From contig JAHCAY010000001.1 of NCBI GenBank assembly GCA_019634575.1, forward strand, positions 1,054,001 through 1,118,000: DNA of 64,000 nucleotides, written 5' to 3'. Positions within the stretch are counted from its first letter, which is position 1. Each line of letters opens with the position of its first letter. This stretch comes from Candidatus Didemnitutus sp. GTDB lineage: Bacteria; Verrucomicrobiota; Verrucomicrobiia; Opitutales; Opitutaceae. A program made the position numbers and the translations under genes. The notes beneath the pieces were generated by a model. The model did not search any database. It was not told the DNA's origin and saw only the letters and a list, made by a program, of their open reading frames with translations. Of this stretch, positions 35,183-42,826 are shown piece after piece.

Positions 35183-35752
35183 ATGACCACTCCAAATCCA
35201 GACCCGTATCTTGATTGGTATATGCAGCATATTCCCCACCGTGTTCGGGCTGCCATTGCTGGCACAGAAATGCTTGTTCGAAAGCTTCAGGAACGATTTG
35301 GGAAAGACAAAGTCAGGACAGCTGGCTACGAGGCGAGGGTCGCTTTACCTGCTGATTCTGTCGCTCTTCTCTGTATCGACAACGCTGTCTGGGAAGGTCG
35401 CTTAACCGCAACACGGTGGCTGATCGACTTTCTCGGAATCAGCTCAGATAAAAACGGTAGCCCAAGCAGGCCGGCGCAAAAGCCCCATGATTGGCGCATC
35501 GATAAGTTGGATGCTCCACTTTTCCCCCTGGCGGGCGTTGAGGCACAGAAGCTCGCCGACATTTGGCTCGGCTGCACAAAAGCAACTAGCCATCCGACAC
35601 GCGGCAGCGGTCACCCACCAGTTGATCCTAACGAGCTGAATGCCGCGATCGCTATTATCACGGAATATTTGGATAAACAGCTCTATGCGCCCAAGGGTCG
35701 GAACATTTTCGCCGACACGTTACAGCAGCATCCGCATGCCCTTGTGCCATAG
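35183..35752 (+). CDS. Hypothetical protein, AT-richer than its neighbours
   Basis: A 189-residue soluble-looking protein that I do not recognise. The codon usage and base composition of 35040-35880 are clearly less GC-biased than everything around it. The gene has a strong AAAGGAGGT Shine-Dalgarno nine bases before the ATG, unlike almost all neighbours. Visible features are an N-terminal DWYMQHIPHRVRAAI helix, a central LPADSVALLCIDNAVWEGRL segment and a Pro-rich middle. No membrane segment or signal peptide. These traits suggest recent acquisition. No transposase or recombinase is adjacent. Confidence 0.75.
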   Translation: MTTPNPDPYLDWYMQHIPHRVRAAIAGTEMLVRKLQERFGKDKVRTAGYEARVALPADSVALLCIDNAVWEGRLTATRWLIDFLGISSDKNGSPSRPAQKPHDWRIDKLDAPLFPLAGVEAQKLADIWLGCTKATSHPTRGSGHPPVDPNELNAAIAIITEYLDKQLYAPKGRNIFADTLQQHPHALVP

Positions 35753-35875
35753 AGCCAAGCAGGCGAACAAAGGGCTAGAACATGGGCGATCCTCAACACC
35801 GACTTGGTGCACTGATTTTTTGGCAGCTGGCGCAGTGATTGCCAGGCACTAACGAGCGCCGGCACACAGGGCCAT

Positions 35876-36844
35876 TCACCTCAGCCCGCAATTCTTCCGT
35901 GCGCGGGCTAGCGTCTTTTCGGCGACGGCGCGGGCGCGTTGGGCGCCTTCGCGGAGGACTTGCTCGACGTAGTCCGGGTTCGCGACGAGTTCGGCGCGGC
36001 GGGCGCGGTAGGGCGCGAAGAAATTCCAGTAGTGCTCGAAGAGCGCCTTCTTCAGGTCGCCGTAACCGAGTCCGCCGGCGCGGAGGCGGTTTTCGAAATC
36101 CGTCGCGACGTCCGCCGGCGCGAAGAGCTTGAGCAGTTGGACGGCGAGGTTCTTGTCGGCATCGGGTTTCGGCTCCTGCGGCGTGCGGGAATCCATGACG
36201 ATGCCCATGATCTTTTTCCGCAGCGCCTTCTCGTCGCCGAAGATCTCGATCGTGTTGCCGTAGCTCTTGGACATCTTCTGGCCGTCGAGGCCGGGGATGA
36301 CGGCGAGGCTCTCGCTGATGCGTTCCTCCGGAATGACGAAGGTCTCGCCGTAGGTGTGGTTGAACTTGATCGCGATGTCGCGCGTCATCTCGAGGTGCTG
36401 CTTCTGGTCCTTGCCGACGGGGACGACGTTCGTGTCGAAGAGGAGGATGTCGGCGGCCATGAGCACGGGATAGGCGAAGAGGCCGAAGTTGGCCTCGATG
36501 CCTTTCGCGGTCTTGTCCTTGTAGCTGTGGGCGCGCTCGAGCAGGCCCATGGGCGTGAGCGAGCCGATCAGCCAGGTGAGTTCGCAGACTTCCGGGATGT
36601 CGCTCTGGCGCCAGAAAACGGACTTCTGCGGATCGAGGCCGCAGGCGAGCCAGTCGAGCGCGATGCCGTGCGTGAACGCGCGGCGCTCCTTGGCGTCGGT
36701 CAGCGCGGTCATCGAATGGTAGTCGGCGATGAAATAGAACGCATCGCCGCCGGCCTGCAGCTCGATGGCGGGGCGCATGGCGCCGAAGTAATTGCCGATG
36801 TGCAGGGTGCCGGAGGGCGTGATGCCGGTGAGAACGCGAGGCAT
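35876..36844 (-). CDS. trpS: Tryptophanyl-tRNA synthetase
   Basis: A 322-residue class I synthetase that charges tRNA-Trp. The HIGH motif is HIGN (15-18) in GITPSGTLHIGNYFGA, and KMSKS appears intact in DGQKMSKSYGN. VPVGKDQKQHLEMTRDIA and the C-terminal helical domain complete the normal length for the bacterial enzyme. The ATG at 36844 fits the family start; the much longer open frame upstream runs through another gene. The following gene is the hexapeptide-repeat protein, 65 bases upstream in the same direction. Confidence 0.97.
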   Translation of the reverse strand: MPRVLTGITPSGTLHIGNYFGAMRPAIELQAGGDAFYFIADYHSMTALTDAKERRAFTHGIALDWLACGLDPQKSVFWRQSDIPEVCELTWLIGSLTPMGLLERAHSYKDKTAKGIEANFGLFAYPVLMAADILLFDTNVVPVGKDQKQHLEMTRDIAIKFNHTYGETFVIPEERISESLAVIPGLDGQKMSKSYGNTIEIFGDEKALRKKIMGIVMDSRTPQEPKPDADKNLAVQLLKLFAPADVATDFENRLRAGGLGYGDLKKALFEHYWNFFAPYRARRAELVANPDYVEQVLREGAQRARAVAEKTLARARKNCGLR

Positions 36845-36909
36845 GGGAAAAGGAGAAGTGAAAGGGAGGCGGCGCGGGGAAAGCAAGGCCGCTCCCTGTT
36901 CAGCGCCAG

Positions 36910-37590
36910 TCAATCGCGGCGCGAAATCTGCGTCACCGAGGTGCGGGCGTGGGCAATGGTCGCCGGCGGCAGGTAGCCGCTGAACGGCATGCACGGCATC
37001 ACGAGGGCGCGTTTGCCCAGCACGGAGCCGGGATTGAGGACGGCGTTGCAGCCGACCTCGGCCGCGTCGCCGAGCACCGCGCCGAATTTGCGCAGGCCCG
37101 TGCCAACAGGGCCGGACGGGAGGCGGACGGTCACCTCGGCTTGGTCGAGGCGAAGATTGGAGCAGATGACGCCGGCGCCGAGGTGGGCCTTGTTGCCGAG
37201 AATGGTGTCGCCGACGTAGTTGTAGTGCGGTGCCTGGACGCCATCGAGCAGCAGGCAGTTCTTGAACTCGCTGGCGTTGCCCATGACGCAGCCCTCGCCC
37301 GCGATGACGTTGCCGCGAATGAAGGCGCCGGGGCGAATCTCGGTCCGCGCGCCGATCCACGCCGGGCCGATGATCGTGGCATAGGGCGGGAGTTTCACCG
37401 TGCGGTCGAGCCAGACCTTGCCCTCGATGTGGACGCCCGCCGGGACGTGCAACGCGAGGTGCCCGAACTCCACGGAGCCGAGCGCGGCGCCGATCTGCTT
37501 CAGCCACTCCCACGGCGGCACCTCGGCCGGAAAAAACGGGGCGAAACGCGCCAACGACGGCGGCAGGGCGAAGAACTCGGAGGCGTTCAC
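36910..37590 (-). CDS. Left-handed beta-helix (hexapeptide-repeat) protein
   Basis: A 226-residue protein. After about 50 residues, hexapeptide turns run from HIEGKVWLDRTVKLPPYATI through IGARTEIRPGAFIRGNVIAG, GNASEFKNCLLLDG, GDTILGNKAHLGAGVICSNL to CNAVLNPGSVLGKRA. The order matches the acetyltransferase half of GlmU and related sugar-nucleotide acyltransferases, without a nucleotidyltransferase domain. GTG 37590 is chosen because the longer open frame runs backwards through terminators and the tRNA gene. Function may be acyl transfer to a sugar nucleotide; not certain. Confidence 0.8.
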   Translation of the reverse strand: MNASEFFALPPSLARFAPFFPAEVPPWEWLKQIGAALGSVEFGHLALHVPAGVHIEGKVWLDRTVKLPPYATIIGPAWIGARTEIRPGAFIRGNVIAGEGCVMGNASEFKNCLLLDGVQAPHYNYVGDTILGNKAHLGAGVICSNLRLDQAEVTVRLPSGPVGTGLRKFGAVLGDAAEVGCNAVLNPGSVLGKRALVMPCMPFSGYLPPATIAHARTSVTQISRRD

Positions 37591-37605
37591 GCGCCGAGGA
37601 TTAAT

Positions 37606-37634
37606 AAAAAAGCCGCTGGAAACCAGCGGTTTTT
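37606..37634. terminator. Rho-independent terminator between tRNA-Gly and the beta-helix gene
   Basis: The stem CCGCTGG-AAA-CCAGCGG (37613-37629) has A-runs on the left and TTTTT on the right, so it can work in both directions. It is only about 20 bases upstream of the GTG of the minus-strand beta-helix gene. Confidence 0.8.
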
Positions 37635-37670
37635 GAAAGTCTCCCTGCGTTTGTCGTTCCGGGAAAGAAG

Positions 37671-37700
37671 AGGCCGCCGGGGTTGATTCCGGCGGCCTTT
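37671..37700 (-). terminator. Terminator downstream of tRNA-Gly
   Basis: AGGCCGCCGG / CCGGCGGCCT forms a 10-bp stem with an eight-base loop, immediately after the CCA end of tRNA-Gly in the direction of transcription, followed by a TCTTCTTT tract on the minus strand. Confidence 0.75.
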
Positions 37701-37706
37701 TCAAAA

Positions 37707-37782
<76 letters not shown>

Positions 37783-37934
37783 GAGAGAGAGGCCGAACAA
37801 AGGGAGCGCGCGCAGCGCCGTCAACGAGAATTTTTCAGAAGCCGTCGCGCCGCCCGGAAACCGCGAAAAATCCCTCTCGCCGGTGCCGCATTTCGCGTCA
37901 AATTCCCAAAATCCTTGGCACGGTTCCGGCATCC

Positions 37935-38735
37935 ATGAAGCGACACTTGATCAGCCAACAGCACATCGCCCAGACCGTTTCCGGCGTCAGCGCCGAGGAG
38001 ATCGCCGCGCACTTCAATCTCCTCCCCGAGCGCTATTTCGCCCAGACGGACGAGGCCGACGTCGCCCTGCACATCGGCATGGTCAATCGCCTGCTCCACA
38101 ACATCTCGGCCGCCGACTCCCTCGGCTCGCTGCGCCCCGTGATCGAGTGGCGCGACCTGCCCGAGCGCGGCTGCAGCGTGGCCCACGTCGTCACGTGGGA
38201 CCGCGCGGGCTTGTTCTACAAGCTCGCTGGCGCCCTCAGCGTCGCGGGCCTGAACATCCTTTCCGCGCGCATCACCACGCGCACCGACCACATCGCGATC
38301 GACAGCTTCATCGTCACCGACGCCGCGCACGGCGCCGTGCAGGACGAGATCGCGCGCGAGGTCTTCGCCCGCACCGTCGAGTCCGCTCTCGTCGGCAACA
38401 AGGACCTCGCCCCCGCCATCCGCGCCCAAGCGGCCAAGTTCGCCTCGCCCGCCTCGTCGCTCGATGCGCCGGTGGTCGAAGTCTATCTCGAGATCGCCAC
38501 GCCGCGCGTGATCGTGGAGGTGCACGCCGCCGACCGCTTCGGCCTGCTCTACCGCGTCGGCCACGTGATCGCCGACCAGGGCTTCAATCTCACCGCCGCC
38601 CGCGTGCACACCGAGCGCGGGCTCGCGATCGACGCCTTCCACTTGGAACCGTCCGACGCGCGCCCCGTCGACGCCCCACGCCTGAAAATCCTCCGCGACA
38701 CTCTCGTCGTCGCCGCCGGTGCGGCATTGAGCTGA
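37935..38735 (+). CDS. Tandem ACT domain protein resembling the GlnD C-terminus
   Basis: A 266-residue protein. Two ACT-type modules are recognisable: VVTWDRAGLFYKLAGALSVA with GLNILSARITTR (about residues 80-125), and EVHAADRFGLLYRVGHVIAD with GFNLTAARVHTERG (about 195-240). These match the regulatory tail of PII uridylyltransferase/uridylyl-removing enzyme, but the nucleotidyltransferase and HD domains are missing. A role as an amino-acid (glutamine) sensor is plausible. ATG 37935 follows a 150-base gap with no other feature. Confidence 0.8.
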   Translation: MKRHLISQQHIAQTVSGVSAEEIAAHFNLLPERYFAQTDEADVALHIGMVNRLLHNISAADSLGSLRPVIEWRDLPERGCSVAHVVTWDRAGLFYKLAGALSVAGLNILSARITTRTDHIAIDSFIVTDAAHGAVQDEIAREVFARTVESALVGNKDLAPAIRAQAAKFASPASSLDAPVVEVYLEIATPRVIVEVHAADRFGLLYRVGHVIADQGFNLTAARVHTERGLAIDAFHLEPSDARPVDAPRLKILRDTLVVAAGAALS

Positions 38736-38780
38736 GAAAACCGGATTGCGGATCGCGTAAACCGGATAGACTGGCCGCGC

Positions 38781-39134
38781 ATGACGCGCGAAGAGTTCAA
38801 GGCTCGCACGAAAGCCTTTGCGTTGCGGGCCGTATCCGTGGCCGAATCGCTGCCGAGTGACCCGATTTCGCAAGTCTTCGTCCGCCAGCTCGTCCGCTGC
38901 TCCACATCGGTCGCGGCCAATTACCGGGCTGCCGTGCGGGGCAAATCACGAGCCGATTTCATCGCCAAGATGGCGATCGTCGAGGAAGAGTGCGACGAAA
39001 CCCTCTTCTGGCTCGAAACACTCATCGACACGAAGCGTCTGCCCGCGGCTCGCAGCGCCGACCTGCAGCGCGAGGGCGATGAAATCCTCTCGATTGTCGT
39101 AGCTTCGATCAAAACCGCTCGACGTGGACGCTAA
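38781..39134 (+). CDS. Four-helix bundle protein (TIGR02436/S23-like)
   Basis: A 117-residue all-helical protein: the first helix begins FKARTKAFALRAVSVAESLP, followed by VFVRQLVRCSTSVAANYRAA, KMAIVEEECDETLFWLE and a final EILSIVVASIKTAR. This is the four-helix bundle family originally noted in 23S rRNA intervening sequences and related to diversity-generating-retroelement accessory proteins. Function is unknown. It overlaps the start of the following histidine kinase by 11 bases. Confidence 0.88.
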   Translation: MTREEFKARTKAFALRAVSVAESLPSDPISQVFVRQLVRCSTSVAANYRAAVRGKSRADFIAKMAIVEEECDETLFWLETLIDTKRLPAARSADLQREGDEILSIVVASIKTARRGR

Positions 39135-40872
39135 CCCTAACCTTTCCGACTCTCCGGTCTCCGGTATCCACGATTCCGCGGCCGACCTCGCGGTCCTCTA
39201 TCGCATCGCCGCGCTGGCGTCCGAGGACGAATCCGTCGCCGCCGCCGAAAACGCGCTCCTGAGCGAACTCATGCGGGCCTTCCCCGCCGACAGCGGTTCG
39301 CTCTGCCTGCTCAATCCGCACACGGGCTACCTCGAGATTTCCAAGCACCACGGCCTGCCGACCGACACCGGCAATTTCGCCCTCAAGCTCGGCCAAGGCG
39401 TCACCGGCTGGGCCACGTTGCACAAGGAACCGCTGCTCGTGCCCGACGTCGTCGGCGACCCGCGCTACATCGCCGCGCGCGCCACCGTGCGCTGCGAAAT
39501 GGCCGCACCGCTTATCTACCAAGAGCAGGCCATCGGCTGCCTGAACCTCGACTCGGATCACCCGCACGCCTTCACCGAGCAGGATCTCAAACGCCTCGCG
39601 CGCTTCGCCGCCCAAGCCGGCCGCACGCTCCATCGCATCTGGCAACTCGACCGCCTCCAGCGCGAGTCCGCCCAGCTCGAGACGCTGGTCGAACTCGGCC
39701 ACTCGCTCGTCGCCCGCCTCGAGGAAAGCGATCTCCTCACCACCCTCACCCGCTCCGGCCGCAGCCTCTTCGACGCCCGCCTCTGCACGTTGCACGCCTG
39801 CGACCCGTCGCAACGCATGTTCGAACTCCAGGCGTGGAGCAGCGAAATGACATTCTCGGACTCCGCGCTCCGCCGCGAGCCGTTCGGCGCCGAGCACTCG
39901 CTCATCGCCACCGCCCTGCGCGTCGGGAAGGTCGTCGAGTTCCAGGAACTCACCGGCACCGCCGGACACGGCGCGGTCGACCTGCCCGCCGATCCGGAGC
40001 TCTGCTCGATGCTCGCTGCGCCGCTCCTCGTCGACGGCGCGCCGACGGGTGTCCTCGCGATCTATACGAACCGCCCGCACCGCTTTTCCGACGCGCAAAA
40101 GCGCCTGCTCGCCGCGCTCGCCAGCTTCGCCTCGGTCGCGCTGCACAACGCCCGGCTCTACGCGCGCGTCTTTCAATCGGAGGAATCCCTCCGCAAGGCC
40201 CAAACGCTCACGACGCTCGGCCTCCTCGCCGCCGAGATCGCCCACGAGATCCGGAATCCGCTTACCGTCATCAAGCTCCTCCACGGCGCGCTCGGCACGG
40301 ATTTCGCACCCGATGATCCGCGCCGTCGCGACCTCCAGGTCATCACCGAAAAAATCGAGCAACTCGAAGGCATCGTCGCCCGGGTGCTCTCGTTCGCCCG
40401 CACGCCGGGCGTCATTCACTCGCGCTGGCAACTCGCCGGCATCATCGAGGACACGTTGCTCCTCTTGCGCGCGAAGCTCGGCCAGTCCGGCGTGCAACTG
40501 CGCTACACCCCGCCGCCACGCCCGCTGCAAGTCGAGGCGAACAAGGGTCAGCTCCAACAGGTTTTCCTCAACCTCGCGCTCAACGCCGTCCAAGCCATGC
40601 CGCACGGCGGCACGCTGTCCGTCAGTTTCACCGAAGCCGCCGGCGCCGTCGGCCAAGTCGTGCACATCGACTTCACCGACAGCGGCACCGGCATCCCGGA
40701 AGCGATCCGCACGCGCATCTTCGAGTCCTTCCTCTCCGGCCGCGCCGACGGCACGGGCCTCGGCCTCGGCATCGCCCAACGCATCGTGAAGGATCACCAT
40801 GGCGAGCTCTCCCTGGTGAGCACCAGCCCGCAAGGCACCACGATGCGCGTGACGCTGCCGCTGCGCTCCTGA
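39124..40872 (+). CDS. GAF-GAF sensor histidine kinase
   Basis: A 582-residue soluble kinase starting at GTG 39124. Two GAF domains (about residues 25-170 with FALKLGQGVTGWATLHKEPL; 190-345 with LLVDGAPTGVLAIYTNRPH) are followed by HisKA (GLLAAEIAHEIRNPL, His374), and an HATPase_c domain with N-box QVFLNLALNAVQAMP, DSGTGIP and GTGLGLGIAQRIV. No transmembrane segment, so it senses a cytoplasmic signal. No response regulator is adjacent, so it is probably an orphan. Confidence 0.93.
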   Translation: MDANPNLSDSPVSGIHDSAADLAVLYRIAALASEDESVAAAENALLSELMRAFPADSGSLCLLNPHTGYLEISKHHGLPTDTGNFALKLGQGVTGWATLHKEPLLVPDVVGDPRYIAARATVRCEMAAPLIYQEQAIGCLNLDSDHPHAFTEQDLKRLARFAAQAGRTLHRIWQLDRLQRESAQLETLVELGHSLVARLEESDLLTTLTRSGRSLFDARLCTLHACDPSQRMFELQAWSSEMTFSDSALRREPFGAEHSLIATALRVGKVVEFQELTGTAGHGAVDLPADPELCSMLAAPLLVDGAPTGVLAIYTNRPHRFSDAQKRLLAALASFASVALHNARLYARVFQSEESLRKAQTLTTLGLLAAEIAHEIRNPLTVIKLLHGALGTDFAPDDPRRRDLQVITEKIEQLEGIVARVLSFARTPGVIHSRWQLAGIIEDTLLLLRAKLGQSGVQLRYTPPPRPLQVEANKGQLQQVFLNLALNAVQAMPHGGTLSVSFTEAAGAVGQVVHIDFTDSGTGIPEAIRTRIFESFLSGRADGTGLGLGIAQRIVKDHHGELSLVSTSPQGTTMRVTLPLRS

Positions 40873-40889
40873 TTTTCCCCACCCGCCCC

Positions 40890-41216
40890 ATGCCCTTCGC
40901 CCGGCTCGCCTCCTTGCCCGCCAAGGAAATCTTCAACGGCACGATTCGCGGCCACTACGCGCACCTCGAGCGCAGCACCTGCGGCGAGGTGCATCTCGAC
41001 GCCAACACCCTCGTGCCTGTCCACCAGCACCCGCACGAACAGTTCACCTACGTGCTCGAGGGGCGCTTCGAGTTCACCGTCGGCGGCGAGACGACCGTCC
41101 TCGAACCCGGCATGGCGGCCATCATCCCAGCGAATGTCCTGCACGGCGGCAAAACCCTAACGCCCGTGCGCGTGCTCGACGTGTTCGCTCCCGTGCGCGA
41201 GGACTACCGCGTTTGA
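40890..41216 (+). CDS. Small cupin domain protein
   Basis: A 108-residue one-domain cupin. Motif 1, HQHPHEQFTYVLEG, supplies the His/His/Glu metal ligands, and motif 2, PGMAAIIPANVLHG, the final His. A metal-dependent sensor or enzyme on small molecules is possible; function is not assignable. The stop overlaps the start of the next small gene. Confidence 0.88.
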   Translation: MPFARLASLPAKEIFNGTIRGHYAHLERSTCGEVHLDANTLVPVHQHPHEQFTYVLEGRFEFTVGGETTVLEPGMAAIIPANVLHGGKTLTPVRVLDVFAPVREDYRV

Positions 41217-41413
41217 GCAACGGCACCGACAACTCCGCGCGCCGCTCACGTTTCGCCGCCGCGCTCGTGATGCTAGCTTGGCTCCTCGCGTGCGTCGTGG
41301 TGCTCGTGGTTTTCCGCGGCACGCCGCCGCGTTTCCGCGCCTACTTCGCGATCTTCACCCTGCTCGGTCTGATCTGGAGCATCGGCGCCCTGCGCGCGCG
41401 TTTCGCCAAGTAA
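41213..41413 (+). CDS. Small 66-residue membrane protein
   Basis: A TTG start overlaps the cupin stop (TTGA). Two hydrophobic helices (about residues 14-34 and 42-58, FAAALVMLAWLLACVVVLVV and AYFAIFTLLGLIWSIG) suggest an inner-membrane protein. No family recognised. The tight overlap with the cupin gene supports expression. Confidence 0.6.
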   Translation: MSNGTDNSARRSRFAAALVMLAWLLACVVVLVVFRGTPPRFRAYFAIFTLLGLIWSIGALRARFAK

Positions 41414-41429
41414 CCTCGCCTGCCGTGCC

Positions 41430-41455
41430 GGTAGCCCGCGACCTCCGGGCGCGGG
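41430..41455 (+). repeat. REP-like palindrome, family B
   Basis: GGTAGCCCGCGACCTCCGGG followed by CGCGGG, identical over its core to the copy at 3114. It lies in the 205-base gap after the 66-residue membrane protein gene, followed by a terminator. Confidence 0.8.
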
Positions 41456-41546
41456 ACTCGGGGGTCGCCTCCCCGGCCCGCCTTCTGAGAGGTCGGGTCA
41501 CCCGGGAGCCGCAGCGCGCGGCGCGGCACCTTTCGCCGCAAAAACA

Positions 41547-41576
41547 AAAACGGCCGGTGCGTGGGCCGGCCGTTTT
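41547..41576. terminator. Bidirectional rho-independent terminator
   Basis: AAAACGGCCGG-TGCGTGGG-CCGGCCGTTTT is an 11-bp perfect stem with T and A runs built in, between convergent genes (the membrane protein and the HNH protein). Confidence 0.85.
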
Positions 41577-41618
41577 CGGGTTTGCTTGGGGTAGCTAACG
41601 CAATGGCGGGGTGTGCCA

Positions 41619-42236
41619 CTATTCCTCGAGCTCTACATTCCAATACGCGAGGTCGAGGAAATCCTTCCACTTTTCGTGGCCGTGGTTGCCGAGCACGAGC
41701 GAGATCACCGGGCGCCACTTCGGGCGGACCGGCTTGCGCATCAGGCGCATGTGCGCCTCGTGCGGGAGGCGGTTGGCCTTTTTCGTGTTACACTTGATGC
41801 ACGAGCACACGATATTCTCCCACGTCGTCTTGCCGCCGTAGTGGCGCGGGATGACATGGTCGAGGTTGAGTTGCTCGCGGTCGAACACGCTCCCGCAATA
41901 CTGGCAGCGGTCGCCGTCGCGCTCGAAGACGTTGTTGCGCGTCAGCTTCAGCTCCTTGCAGGGCAGCTTGTCGAAAAACGTCAGCAGGATCACGCGCGGC
42001 AGGCGGATCGAGCGGTTGATCGTGTGCACGGTTTCGAGCGCATCGATCGGCGGATTGTAGGTCGAGAAATCGACCCAATCCATCAGCGAGAAGGTCTTGA
42101 ACGCGTCGTCGGTCTGGTGGACGACCTGCGCATGCCCGCGAGCCAGGAGCGCGAAGGCCCGGCGCGCGCCGATGATGTTCACCGCCTGCCAAAGGCGGTT
42201 GAGCACCAACACCGGCTGATCGAGCGCGGTAAGCAT
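41619..42236 (-). CDS. HNH endonuclease
   Basis: A 205-residue protein. The HNH fold sits at about residues 105-160: RDGDRCQYCGSVFDREQLNLDHVIPRHYGGKTTWENIVCSCIKCNTKKANR. It includes two CxxC zinc pairs and the DHV catalytic His. This is the McrA-like HNH form common in single copy in many bacteria, without a linked restriction system. ATG 42236 fits the VLVLNRLWQAVN start; 42275 is an alternative. Physiological target unknown. Confidence 0.9.
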   Translation of the reverse strand: MLTALDQPVLVLNRLWQAVNIIGARRAFALLARGHAQVVHQTDDAFKTFSLMDWVDFSTYNPPIDALETVHTINRSIRLPRVILLTFFDKLPCKELKLTRNNVFERDGDRCQYCGSVFDREQLNLDHVIPRHYGGKTTWENIVCSCIKCNTKKANRLPHEAHMRLMRKPVRPKWRPVISLVLGNHGHEKWKDFLDLAYWNVELEE

Positions 42237-42297
42237 GACGGCAAATGGGTTACGGGTGTGAATAACCTCTGTCAAGCGGCACGTCCGGCTAATCTGC

Positions 42298-42807
42298 TCA
42301 ACGCGTCAGCGCCGCGATCTCCGCCGCAAAAGCCGGATGGCTCGCCGTCAACTCCGCCCGAACACCCAGCGCGAAACCGCGCTCCACATACTCCGGCGCG
42401 ACCACGCACGAGACCAGTCCCCAGCGCCCGCCCGCCCTCAACCGCGCCCCCTGCCACGCGCCCGCCGGCACCATTTCCTGCAACACCTGCCCGACCGTGA
42501 AATCGAGGCCGAGCGCGACGCGCCGGCCCGCACCGGGCTGGGCATCGAGCACGAGCAACTCGATTGGATCGCCGACGTGGAAGCACCACGTCTCCACGGC
42601 ATCGACCCGATGCAGCGCTGAAAAAACCTCGGGCGTGACCAGAAAGTAGATCGCCGAACACGCGCGCCGCCCGCCACCCATCACACGCAACTCCGACTCC
42701 GCCGTTCGGCGAAACCATCCGCCCTCGCCCGGCAGCGGCGCGAGGTTCAGCAGGCGAATGACGTCCTCCGCCGTGTGCGTCTCGGGCGAAAGCGGACTCG
42801 ATTTCAT
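42298..42807 (-). CDS. DUF985 (cupin_5) family protein
   Basis: A 169-residue cupin-like protein. LLNLAPLPGEGGWFRRTAES, ACSAIYFLVTPEVFSALHRVDA, ETWCFHVGDPIELLVLD and the C-terminal SCVVAPEYVERGFALG are typical DUF985 blocks. The fold is a single-stranded beta-helix; the function is not known. It shares the minus strand with the RNA helicase upstream, 20 bases apart, so it may be in its operon. Confidence 0.9.
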   Translation of the reverse strand: MKSSPLSPETHTAEDVIRLLNLAPLPGEGGWFRRTAESELRVMGGGRRACSAIYFLVTPEVFSALHRVDAVETWCFHVGDPIELLVLDAQPGAGRRVALGLDFTVGQVLQEMVPAGAWQGARLRAGGRWGLVSCVVAPEYVERGFALGVRAELTASHPAFAAEIAALTR

Positions 42808-42826
42808 GCCGCCAAGCGCGCGCGGA

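Noticed and set aside
35753..35880. Possible integron cassette: an AT-richer orphan gene followed by GGCACTAACGAGCG
   Set aside because: I looked for the paired RYYYAAC and GTTRRRY boxes and inverted inner boxes of an attC site and did not find them. There is also no integrase.
36845..37513. Extended open frame joining trpS to sequence inside the beta-helix gene
   Set aside because: The TrpS family start MPRVLTGITPSG is at 36844. The upstream part is an out-of-frame reading of the beta-helix gene.
38781..39134. Four-helix-bundle gene as an accessory protein of a diversity-generating retroelement
   Set aside because: No reverse transcriptase, template repeat or variable repeat was seen nearby. 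The family is common as isolated genes.
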